In this document: positions 20,842 through 32,611 of the stretch, in pieces
Numbering within the stretch: position 1 is the first letter of the stretch
How the letters are laid out: each line of letters begins with the position of its first letter
From: Trichosporon coremiiforme
Taxonomy: Eukaryota; Basidiomycota; Tremellomycetes; Trichosporonales; Trichosporonaceae
NCBI GenBank assembly: GCA_039545355.1
Contig: BCJJ01000021.1
Coordinates: 496,001 to 560,000 of the forward strand
DNA: 64,000 nucleotides
Direction: 5' to 3'
Notes under the pieces: generated by a model
The model's input: only the letters and a program-made list of their open reading frames with translations
The model's database searches: none
What the model was told of the DNA's origin: nothing
Position numbers and translations under genes: made by a program

Positions 20842-23506
20842 GCGAACGCCAGTGAGCGATGGCGAACCGAGTCGAGTCTCGGCGTAAGTTAGGCCAATTA
20901 GAGCTCGGTGATCAGTGGCTGGACAGCATAATGTATGTAATCAATGTGAATGCTTATGCTCATGAGGCGTAGCGAGTAATAGCAAGTGATCGCAAGCAAT
21001 CGCAAGTGATCGGTCACGTTCACATTCACGGGCAGCGGTCGCTTGAGGCCAGTCGTCAGTAAATGTAAATGTAACTTTGTCGGGGATTGCCTCGCAACTG
21101 TTTGCATGGTGTGATTGGGGAAGGCCAACGGGGCGGGGTTCGGTGTAATTAACAGCGCAGCACAAAACGCGGGGCCGAGAGTCTAGCCCGTGTCCTCCAT
21201 GCCTTTCGCCTGGTTACCCCGTTGAGTACCCCGGGCAGCGGGCATGCCGCTCAGGGTGTCGGCCGGCAGGCCATGGCCAGGCGTGTGCCGAACCAGCTGG
21301 TGGTATTATCGCGAAAAACGTGCGTGGCCACCACAGACTAAGGCACCCGCCGTGGCTTGGGACTTTCCAAGTCGGGTGGTCAAGTGTCCAACGGGTGGCC
21401 AAAACGGAAATCTGAATGCGACCAGGCCACTGGTCGACGACGCGATAAGGATCTTGAGCCGGCGGCACGGCAGCGTGCGGGCGGGGGCACGGCGCCCCGT
21501 CCCTCCTATCGAGCCTATCTTTGGACCAGCTTGGAGCATTGTCGAAAATTTCAGACGCCCCGATGCTGGTTGTCACGCTGCACGCTCTGTCGCGCTAAGG
21601 AGCAGACAGCTTGCGTTGCCGGTCGGCCGGAAGGAAGTGGGTGGGACTAGACCGACGCATGCTGATCCCGGTGACCAGTGGGCCTGGTACCGACGATGCG
21701 GGCGCGCATGCACATCCGTGAGGCGTGATCGACTAGAGTGGCGACGCCATCGCTCATTCGCGGCCAGCTCGGTATGGCCCCGGTGCTAGTGGCGGTTATG
21801 CTTCGTATTCCCGCGACACCCGCTACGTTATCGTGCCGTGTAAAGTTCCCGGGAGCTGTGAGTTGCATTCCTGCGACGTGTACCGCGTACCGCGTCATGC
21901 TATGTGGACGCGTAGCTGTACGCAATACGGCACGGCTGGCACTGTTGTTTAGGTGTGCTCTTCTCGCCTGCGTAACGAGCTGTGCGTGCTGTGCCAACCC
22001 CCGCGGGCTAACTATCTCCGCATCAGCCATCAATAGCACGCGTAGCCGAGAATATTAAACACACCTCACCCATCGCAAGCGAGTGTTTCCGGCTCGGTGG
22101 CAGGTTATGCATGCATGCGGGGGATAAGGGGGGAACAATAACTGGATCCAACCTATGGGAATGCGGGCCTGTTGGTGTCTGTCCATGTAACTGACGGGAC
22201 GCCGGCGGCAGCGCGGCGGTCCCCTTCTCGGCCATCGATCAACAGGCGTCAACAGCAGTGCTCCCTCACTGTTTATGACGATGGAATCTCGGGAGGCTCG
22301 ATGTCAGTGACGTCGAAGCTCGGTTGGAGCCGGGCCAGGCTGACTGCGGAGGAAAGTTGGGACATGGTGTATGCATGGTTCTCGGAGATGGCGGAAGGAG
22401 GCCATCCGCTGTGCACTCCGCCATGCTATCACGGAAAAGGACGATCGGAACGTGCCCACCGCTCCAGCTGACATTGTCGTCATACCTGTGGAGCTGATCG
22501 CGATGAACCTGAAAGTCCAAGCACGAGGGCCTGGCCCATCCGGCCCCGGATGTTATCAACACTATAGTGTGGATACGCGTATCCCCCGCAGCCAACGCGG
22601 GCCATGCGGGCTGTGCGGGCTATGCGGGCTATGCGGGCTATGGTGTCATAGACCCCGCGCCGTTGCCCAGGTTGCACCATCTGCACCATTGTGGTGCACT
22701 ATGAGATTTTGTGGGACTTCCGGATTCCGTGGCATGCTGCAGGGGTTGAGCATGTGGGCAACATCCTACACCCGGCGACTTAGACGGCGTTCTGACCGGG
22801 AATCGTGTCGGATCTTCACTCCCAGGTCTGCTCCACATGATGCACGCACTACGACCTTTTTGGAGCAGCCACCATGCTCGATCACGCAGATGGCTAAGCG
22901 ATGCATGGTTGTGAGTGGGGGGACAATCGACTCTCAACGCAACAATGCAGCGTGATTCGGGTAACAGCGATTCGGGTATGCAGGCGAGGCCGCTCGGCCG
23001 TGGCCTGGATGATGCGGGGGTTAGATACGTGATTACTCGCTGGAGGTAAGGGGGTGAGGGGGGGTGCAAATTTCCCCGATCCTAGTCGCCATCCACGCCA
23101 TACACGGCAATCGCGGTCCGGAGGCTACGGTGGAAAAATCGGCCGGCTAGCAACACTTCTGTTTATGGAAAAAGTCGGAAACCCTTGGGAGACGAGGGGC
23201 TCGGTGGGTCGGTAACCGGTCAAGGCGCCTGCCCTGAACTCCACAAGCACGGCCTGCCTTAAAGCCCAGCCCCGCTATCGCGACTTTCTCATATCTTGTC
23301 CCGCTTGCGCTCCGGTTCTCTCCATATCTCTACCATCCAAGATAGCACCGGGCTTTGCGTCTGTGCATATAACCAACGACCCGACTGCCGACTCGTGATC
23401 CCCGCATCACCCGCATATATTCCGGCTTTCCGCCACTCGAGGCGAAATACCCATCACATCAGCCAACACTACCACCGTCACCACCATCACTTCCGCTGTT
23501 ACCACC
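20842..23506. other. 2.7-kb gene-free region
   Basis: No frame shows credible coding character. It contains near-repeats of (a)tcgcaagtga around 20975-21015 and a 9-nt tandem repeat at 22604-22639. The last 250 bp before 23507 are pyrimidine-rich and probably form the promoter and leader of the next gene. Confidence 0.45.
22604..22639. repeat. Four tandem 9-nt units (atgcgggct)
   Basis: Units atgcgggct, gtgcgggct, atgcgggct, atgcgggct follow one another without gaps. Too short to be a regulatory array with any confidence. Confidence 0.8.
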
Positions 23507-23953
23507 ATGGCCACCATGGACGACCTGATCGCGATGGCGGGCCAGCTGCACATGTCCCAGGAGGCGCTCGACCTGAACAGCTTCAAGGCCCAGCTGGCGC
23601 GCACGCTTGTTCTCCCCATGCCGATCCCAACATCTACTGGATCCTCGCCGGCCTCCGATGCGCCGCTACCCAGCCCGACGAGCTGCGGCTCCTTTGACGC
23701 CTTCCCCTTCCCCGCTCCGAGCCAGGGATCCCCGACACCAGCCTACCAGTACCAGGAGGACGACGCTGCGCTCGCGGCCGCTTTCGCCGGAGACGCCTTC
23801 GCCCCCATGGTCCAGCAGAAGCAGGACCCGTGGGCTGCCTTCCGTGCACCTCCGCCGCAGTACCAGCCCCCGCCGCAGTACTCTCCCCAGCCTGCTCAGA
23901 CGACTCAGCAGCAGGACGCGATGGACGCCGACATGGCCGAAGCGATGCTCTAG
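23507..23953 (+). CDS. Small acidic Pro/Gln-rich protein, 148 aa, unknown function
   Basis: Single exon with two in-frame ATGs in the context CACCATGGCCACCATGGAC and strong third-position GC bias like its neighbours. The N-terminus MDDLIAMAGQLHMSQEALDL is predicted helical. The middle is Ser/Pro-rich with GSFDAFPF; then come an acidic stretch (YQEDDAALAAAF) and a Pro/Gln/Tyr-rich tail (PPPQYQPPPQYSPQP) ending DADMAEAML. There is no signal peptide or membrane segment. I recognise no family. Acidic and aromatic residues with Pro/Gln runs are compatible with a transcription-activator-like or phase-separating protein, which is inference only. It is isolated inside an otherwise gene-poor 8-kb block. 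Confidence 0.7.
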   Translation: MATMDDLIAMAGQLHMSQEALDLNSFKAQLARTLVLPMPIPTSTGSSPASDAPLPSPTSCGSFDAFPFPAPSQGSPTPAYQYQEDDAALAAAFAGDAFAPMVQQKQDPWAAFRAPPPQYQPPPQYSPQPAQTTQQQDAMDADMAEAML

Positions 23954-26900
23954 CTCTCCTTCGAGCACTCCAACCAACACCCATATAATGATAGACATAC
24001 CATAGCATTTTCCTCACATCTCACACAATCCATAGTTGTAACTAGACAAAGCAGACGTTGTAGACACCTCCCGAACTTTGCATGCATAGTAGACATTTTC
24101 CACACGCCCTTGCCGTCACTTCTTTTGTTTGGAGTGGGAAAGTTTCCCTTGTGTGACAAACGGTATTGGCGCGTAGTGTCACACCGTGTTTCTTTTCTTT
24201 GCGGGCAGGCGGGCAGTAGCTCAGTGCTGGCACGCTGGCAGGGGTTTGCATTCCCGGATCCGCTGCTGTTGTGCAGCATGCGGTCACTCGGCATGGCTCG
24301 GTATCTGCCTGCATTCCTGTGAGTGTGGGGCAAGTGGGTCGGAACCAGGCCGAGGGACCTCAACAATGCTGCGGAGAGCATGCCGTCAGTCGTACAAGCG
24401 TCTGCCGAAGCACCACACTACTACCAAAGCCCGGCAGGAAACGGATTGCTGGAAATGCGTCGACCGGCACGGAAGAGGTCAGCTGACGCTCGACCTGCTG
24501 CGCAGAATTGACCGCCGGCAGGATGCCCGATTGCCTCTACGCTCGCCCTACGCTCCCAGAGGCCCAGAGCGGCAAGAGCTGGCAGGGGGTGATCGGACCG
24601 TTGTTAACGAGCCGTATACAGCTCGGCACGAATCAATACTGAATACGGAAATGCAATTAGGTTTACACTCTGGCCCCTCCGGCCGTCCTTCCACAATAGA
24701 ACTTAGAGCTTGTCACGCTGCATCCGACAAATGCTCGATTACAACGCCACATTGGTGTACGCATCACTGCACGCTAGCAGGCGGAGATTCTTCCGTACCT
24801 TCTTCGTGGCCCCGGAGTCCCGAGGGAGGTGGGGAAGCAAGCGCTGGCTGCATATGGGCACGGTGGTGTGGGCATGTATGTGACTTGGTATACCCGACAC
24901 TCATCCGGCGTGCTCGGCGACTTTGACTGGGCGGTAGGCAGCTTAGCCGTTCACCCGTTGATACCCGTTTGTAGAGTCCCGATTCACCGGACGCCTCAAG
25001 CCTCTTACCGTACGGGTCCACACTCCACGGTCACTGAACGGGGGCTGCATACGGCGAGTTTCGCGGCTACCCACGGTTTGACGGGCCATTCGATGCACCA
25101 TTCCTCGAAATTTTCAGCGCGAGTGCCTTGTCCTTCCCAGTTGGGAGAGGGAACGTGGGAAGCAGGGGTGTACCACGATCAATCACACGAGAGCGCGGGG
25201 CCAAGACGTGCTACGCGCTAAGGCCTGATGCGAGGGGACCCCGCAACCCTCGTTACTCCGACAGACACTCCGCCCCGTTATCCTTCGCCCTTTGCTCTCT
25301 AGATCGCTGCTGACTCAGAAGAGCAATGGGGCAATCAGGTTTCCCAGTCAATGCCTGCATGCCGATCCAAGTTAGGAAAAGTAAGGAGTGAGCAGGGGTC
25401 AGGGGTCCTCCGACGACACCGGAAATTCTCCAGCTCCTGCCAAATGGACGCCTGCCGGCCGACCTGACCTGAGTCCCCAGTTTGGTCGCCGGTCGTACGG
25501 AGACGGTAATTCGCGGCTGCCTGAGTGGTGCAAGCCAAGGCGCTCGAGGCGTACACGTGTACACGTGCCCCTCCTTTGATGGCGCCTCCGGGTTGACCTG
25601 AGCCGCGTGCGGCCAAGGCGGCGCACGCCAAGCCGACGGCGAACACCGCGTATCGCCGGATTTCCGATCCCCATAATGTCTACTCGTTCAATTCCCCAAC
25701 AGTGGTGCAACCTGCTTCGAAACGGTGCAGAATCTGATCCAAGTCGTCTCGCAGCTCGCGGAATAGACGAATGTAGGCGAGGATCTGAGAGAGCTGCTAC
25801 CCCGCATTCATCATCGGACCCCCACTTTCCCTCTTGAAATTTTTGCAGAACAGAACGTCGAAAGGTACGAGGGACGAGACAAGAGGGCCGGAAGCAATCC
25901 GCCGATCACACTGGTTGATCTGTAACCCCAACGGGCCCGTTGGCCCCGCATTGCACCTCCACCAATCACATGCGGAAGCAAGAAATGGTAACATCAGCCG
26001 GTACCTCGCGGCTTCGGGTTGTCCGGGTGGATCTGCCGACCGGGCCGAGGGCTCTCCGGATGTCTGGTCTTGTGTGCAGATGCGGTGCCGCCGGATAAAG
26101 CAGCAGCGGAACGTCACGTTTATTCTTCCAAGCGAACCTGCTCTTCCGGCCAACCACGAGTGGAACACCGGGTCAGATGCGGAGGAGGCGCGTGCATAGT
26201 GGGGCATCCATCATGCGTGGCGCTCGTCAACATTCTCGTCAAAAGTAGTTCCTGCCGAGAAAGGAGGAGTGACTACCGCCTGTCCGGGGCCCTTTAGAGA
26301 AGGCGGAGTAAGAGCGGTCTTGCGACTGGTTCTGGCTCAATTGGGCTTCTTGATCGACGGGTGGTCGGATGGGACATGTGGCCAACTTACCCCACTTTAG
26401 AGACTCCCCCACGCCAGATCCAGAGCCTGGTCTGCGGGGTGCTCGATGTGCGAAAGGTGACATGTGGGGTGCACTTGTGGCAGAGAGCCGACTGGCCGCG
26501 CTTGCCGAGCTGGTGTGATCGCTGATGTGATCCGGCGTGGCCATTTCATTCATTGTGCTAGACGCGGAGCTGACGGATGAGTTGGCGGGTGACGCACACG
26601 GAAGGGTTGGAGCCAAGTCAGGCAGATACGGCGTCTGAGAAAGGTCGGAGCATCCCGAGTAAGCTCGGAAGTACCTCCGTTGCCTCGGCGCCGACAATTT
26701 TGCTTGCCGCCAACTAACATAGAGACCGCTGGTGCTGGTGGCCGCTTCATGCCCCTGGAGTGCTTGGCGCCGTCATTGCTCTGGCTCGCCTTAGTGGAAT
26801 GGCGGGAGGACACGTACACGGCGCAGGCACCGCCGGCGGCGGGATCATCACTGTGCCAGGTGCAGATCTGTTGTGGTCTCGGGATCCGGCTTCTCAGTCC

Positions 26901-28810
26901 TCTCAGTCTTCTCTATTCTCTACGCTTCTGCTCGGTCATCGACCGCCATCAAGCCGTTTCAGACGTCATACGTTGGGAGCGTTGGGAGCGTCAAGGAAGT
27001 GCGCAACGATCTCCGAGAACACGGGGAACGCTCCAAGCAGGTGTTCGGATTTCGATTCCGCTGCACTGACGAGGTTGACTTTTCCGTACTGCTGAATCAT
27101 CTACTGACGTCTCAAGTCGATGCCGCGATACCGCCTGTCCTCGGAGTGGAACCGACCTCGTCAACCTCGTTTGGTGTGCTAATGCTAAATGCAGATCATT
27201 CCCGGGCCCCACGCCGGCCCCGCCCACGCCCACCTGACGTCGATCACGGTGCGCGCCGAGACACCGCGCACAACCGCCTCGTTCCCCATGCTCCAAGCAA
27301 GCAAGCGCCTCGTACGTCGCGCACGGTTCACAGCGGTTCAGAGCGGTACGGGTTGAAAGTCGAAATCGGATCGTCTCCGCCGTCACTGGAAATGAACGGC
27401 CCGAGCGAAATGACCCGCGAGGTACCGTTTCTTACCGAGAACTATCCTGCCCACCGGTGGGTCACCGGGATCTGGCCGAGTGGGTTCCATGCCGGCTCCA
27501 GACACCGGTGATCAGCGTTATGCAACGGTGATCTGCGGATCTGCACCGGATGTGTACAAGCGACACACTCGCGCCGCCCACACCCCACATCCATGATGCA
27601 CAACCGGTCGGGACCCCGGATCTACAGCTCCAGAGCGCTCGCTGTGTCTGTTTCAGTCCTGCAGCCCTGTCTCGGATTCTGCCTGGTCCTTCGTTCTGCC
27701 TGATCGCCGATCGCCGCTGCTTCGGCTTAACGATTGACATGGGACAGCAAGCTTATGTGAGGTTTTGGGTTTTGTGGCAGCGTCGGCCGCACTTACTCGC
27801 CATTCTGATCTCATATTGCAACTGGACTAAGCTAACTCGTCAGACGCAGGGCAGGGGCGTGACGCCCGCCCGACGCGAAGGAAGTTCCCCCCTCAGGCTC
27901 GGCCCAGGTTCTGCGCTGTGCGCCCGTGGGGCGGCGCCCACCCTATTTCCTCACCCCGATGCACAACTGCTTGGTGCAGGTGGCCATTGACTGCTGACTG
28001 CACCGTTACACAACTGCGGCCACTTCGAGGATCTATCTTCGCCGGACAGGGCGGTGAGAGATGACAGACAGCTCGCCGTGCTCGCCGAGCTGATGCTGAT
28101 GTACCGGACTTGCTGAGTTTTGTTTTTCCTTTCGAAGTCCGCTCGAAACACAGCTCCGAACCCGACCAAATAATGTCACAAACTAACGAGGAACGTGTAC
28201 AGCGTTACGAGATCCTGCGTTCTTGGGCGAGGCGTAGTGTAGGCTGAGGAGGGTCGATCCACGGTCCGCGACGGTCACCGCGGGCTAACCACATCGCCAC
28301 ATCACTCTGAGATCCGTCACCGACGATGGCGAGAGAGCCTCCGTCTAGCAAGATTGGCGATACTGGGGTGCTGCGAACGGGGAGAAAGTACGGCTGAGCC
28401 TCTGCACTAAGGCCTGTATGGCGGGGATGCCTTCGAGTGGCCGTGCGGCCAGTCTCCGTACAGCAGCCCCGGCTGAACGGATGGAGCTGCAGTCAGAGTT
28501 TGCTAGTACTCGCGGCACAATCTCAGAAATACTCTCATGCACCGCGTATGTGCCCCCGTGGGCCATGGACCACCGGCGATGTTCAGCCTCGGACACCTGT
28601 CGGCAGCGGTGACGACCGCCAAGAGCGGACGCCACTGGTCGGACACGTCCCTCCGGCTTATCGCACCCGGTGCCTCCGGTGACTTGGCCGTGCCGATCGG
28701 CCTCGACCACTCCTTGCCTCCTTATCGCTCAAGTCAATAGATACATGGTGATAACCGGTACATGTCTATGATAAGCTCCTGCCTCTTCCCCCCTACCTCC
28801 TCTCGGACGC
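23954..28810. other. 4.9-kb region with no supported gene
   Basis: Frames here are short, overlap on both strands and lack consistent splice signals. The best candidate is a Ser-rich minus-strand piece at 26238-26700 (SSVSSASSTMNEMATPDHIS) with a GTAAGT near 26393, but no plausible start or partner exon was found. No tRNA, transposon terminal repeat or transposase motif was seen. Confidence 0.45.
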
Positions 28811-30286
28811 CTAGAACCCGAGAATCTTGTTGCAAGCCTCGACAACAGCCCTCTCATTCGCGGGCATGATGTCCGAGACCTCAAACTTCTCCAGCCCCAT
28901 AGCCCGGCGCGCGTCAGCACCCTTCACGTCCTCCGGCGTCCCGGTGCCGCGGAAAGTGCTCTCCCCGACACCGCCCGGGAAGTCAGGCGGCGGGATACGC
29001 TTCACGAACGCGTCGCGCTGGTCCGCGACATAGGCGGCGTTCAGCGGCGTCATGGGCACAGACGGGATGTACATGACTGCGCTGGGGCCGGATCCGCCAT
29101 GCGTCGCCTCGACGGCATGGATCACGTCGGCGTGCCACCAAGCCTGGTCTCCCGGCCTTACGTGCGGGATGGACACCATAGTCCGTCCAAGCTGGAGGTG
29201 GGGGTGTGTCTCGTCGTTGAACTCCTGCGAACGGGCCGGCGGGGCGTTGGGGAAGTCGCTGGTCACGGTGTCGAGGACCCAGTTCTCGCTGGCCAAGTAA
29301 GCTTCACGGCCGACCTCGGCCTCGCTCTTCAGCGCGCGGAACAAGGGCCGGAGAAGAGTGTACGCCGACAGCTCGCGAAGGCGGGGGTACACCCTCAGCG
29401 TGCCCTCCCCCGGCCCCGTGTGCGACAGAGAGGTCCAGCCCTGGAACGCGCGGAAGACCCCGCAAGCCCCGGGACCATCGTACAGATTCTGGTTCGCACG
29501 GGCGCGCGCGCCGAGCTCGAAGGGGTCGAAGTTCTCCCACTCGCCCCTCAGAATCTCCTTGTACACGGCCCTGTAGGCGGGATCCTCCCAGCGCTCCACA
29601 CTGCCACCGTCCATGTGCGGCCCGAGGGCGAAGCGGCTGTCGCCGGGGTGGCGGACGCGGAGTCGGTCCGCGTACGCGAGCGGCTGCTTCGCGGCCGGTC
29701 CGTCGCTCCCCGAGAAGACGTTCAGGAGAGCGCGCTGAACCGCCATCGCCCTCGGGTGGGAGCGCGCCTCAAGCTGCGGGCGAGACCAGTACAGCTCGAA
29801 CACCTGCTTGTCGTCCGCGGGGAAGCCCTTCACCTCCGGATTGGCGGCAACGTACGCCTCGACCTCGGCGAGCCACCTCTCCGCCGTCTTCTCGGGAATC
29901 ACGTCCGTGAGAACCGCCGTGCCACACTCCTTGAACTTGGCAATTGCGCGCGCGTCGCCTGAAACCAGCTCGTCGTAGCTGAGAACAGGGACGCAGGCCT
30001 GCTGTCTCTTCTCGATGTCGCTGGCGGCCTCCGCGAGGCGAGTCGTGAGCCTGTTCCAGGACGCGATGAGGCGCGCCTGGTTGTCCGCGTCGCCCATGAG
30101 GACACGCTTCAGGTCGCGGAAACGCGGCGGCAAGGCCTGCGCCTTCTCGTTGCTGAGTGAAGCGAACACGGACCCAATCTGTCGTCAGCAAATAGTCCGC
30201 GGGTGACATTCAAAGAACGCTCGCTCCCTCCGTTCCATGCATCCAGTGATGACTCGGAGTAGTGGCGCCGCACGAATAAGCTTCAT
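28811..30286 (-). CDS. DUF1479 (YbiU-like) Fe(II)/2-oxoglutarate-type dioxygenase
   Basis: Predicted non-haem iron oxygenase of unknown substrate. The main exon 28811-30178 is open for 455 codons. It has the metal-binding HxD in GPHMDGGSVERW near residue 185 and the distal His in WWHADVIHAVE near 345 (counted from the GTG at 30169). PVLSYDEL, FRAFQGWTSLS and MYIPSVPMTPLN are further family-type stretches. No ATG begins this frame early enough. The exon opens after a canonical GCTGACGACAG at 30179-30189, so an upstream coding exon is needed. My best guess is 30253-30286, encoding MKLIRAAPLLR in phase, spliced from an atypical GTCATC donor. That gives 466 aa with a presequence-like start. The start is the uncertain part; the family is clear. 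Confidence 0.8.
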
Positions 30287-32611
30287 GCTTCTCCGGCCGA
30301 CGATCGCTGCGTCGTACTCTCTGCGAAGCTGGTGGGTTCGGGTCTAATGCGCTAGTGTCCAAAGCTGGGGCTGCCCCTCAGTCGAAACGGCGGAATGCTC
30401 ATTTACGGCCACCAGAAGCGGCATCACGGGTCACCGCGCCAAGGGAGTCTGAGGGTTGCAACGGAACACCGGCACTAGCGCAGGGTCATCCTGGCTGGGA
30501 CCGAGGTCTCGTGGCTCCATTCAACCATGACGTCCGTTAAAGCCTGGATACACTTGGGTGCCGCTTTATTTGGACCTGGTCTTGTCGTCGCCTGAAACCT
30601 CGGCTCCAGGCTCCCTAGGCTTCCCATGTCACGAGCTTGACCTTGCGGGCCAGTCGTGCGCGCCGGCGACGAATATTTGACACCGAAGCCCGCGACGCCG
30701 ACACGGACACTTTCAATGCGGACAATGCACGACAGGGCCGACGGCGGGCACGAACGCGCGTGACCGTCGCTTCAGTGTAGCGCCTTCCAGCTGCGCTGTT
30801 TCGGACTAGACGGGCGAGCGGTGCGGCGTAGCGGCGTCGCACGACCGGCCCGCTCGGTCCGAGGAGTCAGGTGGACAAGTGCAGATCTGGGTGGATCTCA
30901 CACCGACGAGAACAGAAAAACATTCGAGATGGAGAAGAGAAGTACTCACGTCGCCTTCGGCGCGCGGCTTGCGCGCTGCTCGGCCCATCGTCATGCCCAT
31001 GCCCATGCCCATGTCCATCGGAGGAGGGGGAGGGGGGTGGGCTGCCGTCTCGAGCCCGCGCTTGGCGAGGGCGGGGATACGCTTGGTGGGAGCACGGATC
31101 ATCTTGCAACCTTGGTGTTTTATCCTATTCTTCTGTGATGTACTCTTGGTCCCAGCCGTTGTCGCTCGAGTCGTTCGCAAGAGTCGTGGAGTGGCTAGGG
31201 AGATGGAGGATGGAGTCACTTGTTTATGTCGATGGGGATTCTTCTTACCGCCTCGACACACGGCGCACTTTATACCTTTGCTTGTCTGCTTGTCGCAAGA
31301 GAGAGCGGCGGTACGCACCGGGCCCGGTGGGCGCAGCCCTCCGAGCCTGTGAGCCGTGAGCCCGCGACAATGTCTCCAGACACCAAATGCAGAATGCATC
31401 GCTCGCATCTCGTCTGCGTCCAATTTAGCAGTTCAGCCGGGCCCGATGTTGAGGCGCCGGTATAGCGGGCGGCTCTGTGTGGGCCTGAGGTGCGCCACTG
31501 ACATGGGGCCATCTGGCTCCCAACTTTCAGACTTGGCAGGTGTGCCTTAGGTTGGGGCAGAGCTGGGACAAGCCTGCCGCAGCGCGAAAGCTACTGGTGC
31601 GGTGCCAACGGAGCAGCCAAGCAGGTCCGGAAAGGTCGTCATTGTTACGATATCTCTGCGGCCATGGAATGCCCGCCCTGAGCGACCTTAAGTGACCTCA
31701 ATCTGTCCATAGTGCGCGGATTAGACAGGCGCGGCAGGTCCGTATGTCGTGCCTAATTGGCCATAGTTCGCACGAGTGCCTTTCGCATAGAACGGAAACC
31801 CCGTCATCATAGCAAAGTCCTTCCTTAATGGGTACCCACTCGGTGGTAAGTCATCCAGCGGACAGGGGTGTACCTTATGCGGCCCTTGGAGAGAGCAGTT
31901 GCGTCTGAGGGGTTCAGCAGCGGATGAGAGGGTCGGCGCTGCATGCTGCGCAAGAAAACCTACCGAAGCACAGAGGGAAAACCGTCCGGTACTTGTTGCC
32001 CCTGGCACGGCATGATTTCTGTTGGGTCGCACTGGGGTGGAGCAAAAGCCGTCGTCAGTTGCCGTCTGCCGCCGGCATCCGTCACTAGCCAAGAGAACAA
32101 AGAGAACAACAAAGAGATCCCGTTGCGGCACCTTTCTGTTAATCTCCTGCTAAACTTGTCACGCGAACTCGACACAGCTTCGGCTCGTCCGACCACTCCC
32201 AATGATCGTCGCTCACACGCACGACGCCTGCTTCGGCTCACCCTGTGACGGCCCCCCGTCGCTTCAGTCTAATATGACGCAAGCACATAGGCTTTCCTGG
32301 CCCCGGCAGACCGGCAGATTATACATTTTCAAGTCACTGCACTGTCTATCAATAACACAAACACTGCTTCCCCGACTCGTCGGTGATTCGTGCTTCGCTG
32401 CTGCGCTGTGACGAGTTGGTCACTCGGGAGGTTTCCGCCTGGTTACAGCACAATGGCGGGTTGGCCGGAATGCGTTTCAGCAAGGCGGAATGGCGAGCCG
32501 CAACGGCCAGTTTTCTGCTGAACTGCTGCTCTGCCTGCGGACACCCGAGATGCCGAGGCACCAAGCGGTGCCACGTTGCACGCGGCCGCCGCGCTCGGCC
32601 TCGGGGCCAGC
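30287..32611. other. 2.3-kb region with at most one weak gene candidate
   Basis: Apart from the candidate at 30618-31108, no frame here is convincing. It includes the 3' side of LSG1. Confidence 0.4.
30618..31108 (-). CDS. Possible small basic, mitochondrial-type protein (weak)
   Basis: An ATG at 31106-31108 opens an exon of about 51 codons: a basic presequence-like MIRAPTKRIPALAKRG, then Pro run, then alternating Met-Gly (MDMGMGMGMTMG) and RAARKPRAEGD. A good donor GTGAGT follows at about 30949. Downstream, an Arg-rich frame ending ARKVKLVTWEA with TAG at 30618 could be the second exon, but no branch site and acceptor fit unambiguously. I do not recognise a family. Confidence 0.3.

Noticed and set aside
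24203..24262. tRNA-like sequence (TAGCTCAGTGCTGG with gggtttgcattcccg)
   Set aside because: The A-box-like and T-arm-like parts are too close to fit an anticodon arm, and no acceptor stem pairs.
24186..24926. 246-codon plus-strand frame
   Set aside because: No domain, ordinary intergenic composition, no start context, and competing frames on both strands.
20842..28810. Centromere in the gene-poor block
   Set aside because: No extended AT-rich or repeat structure and no retroelement remains that would support it.
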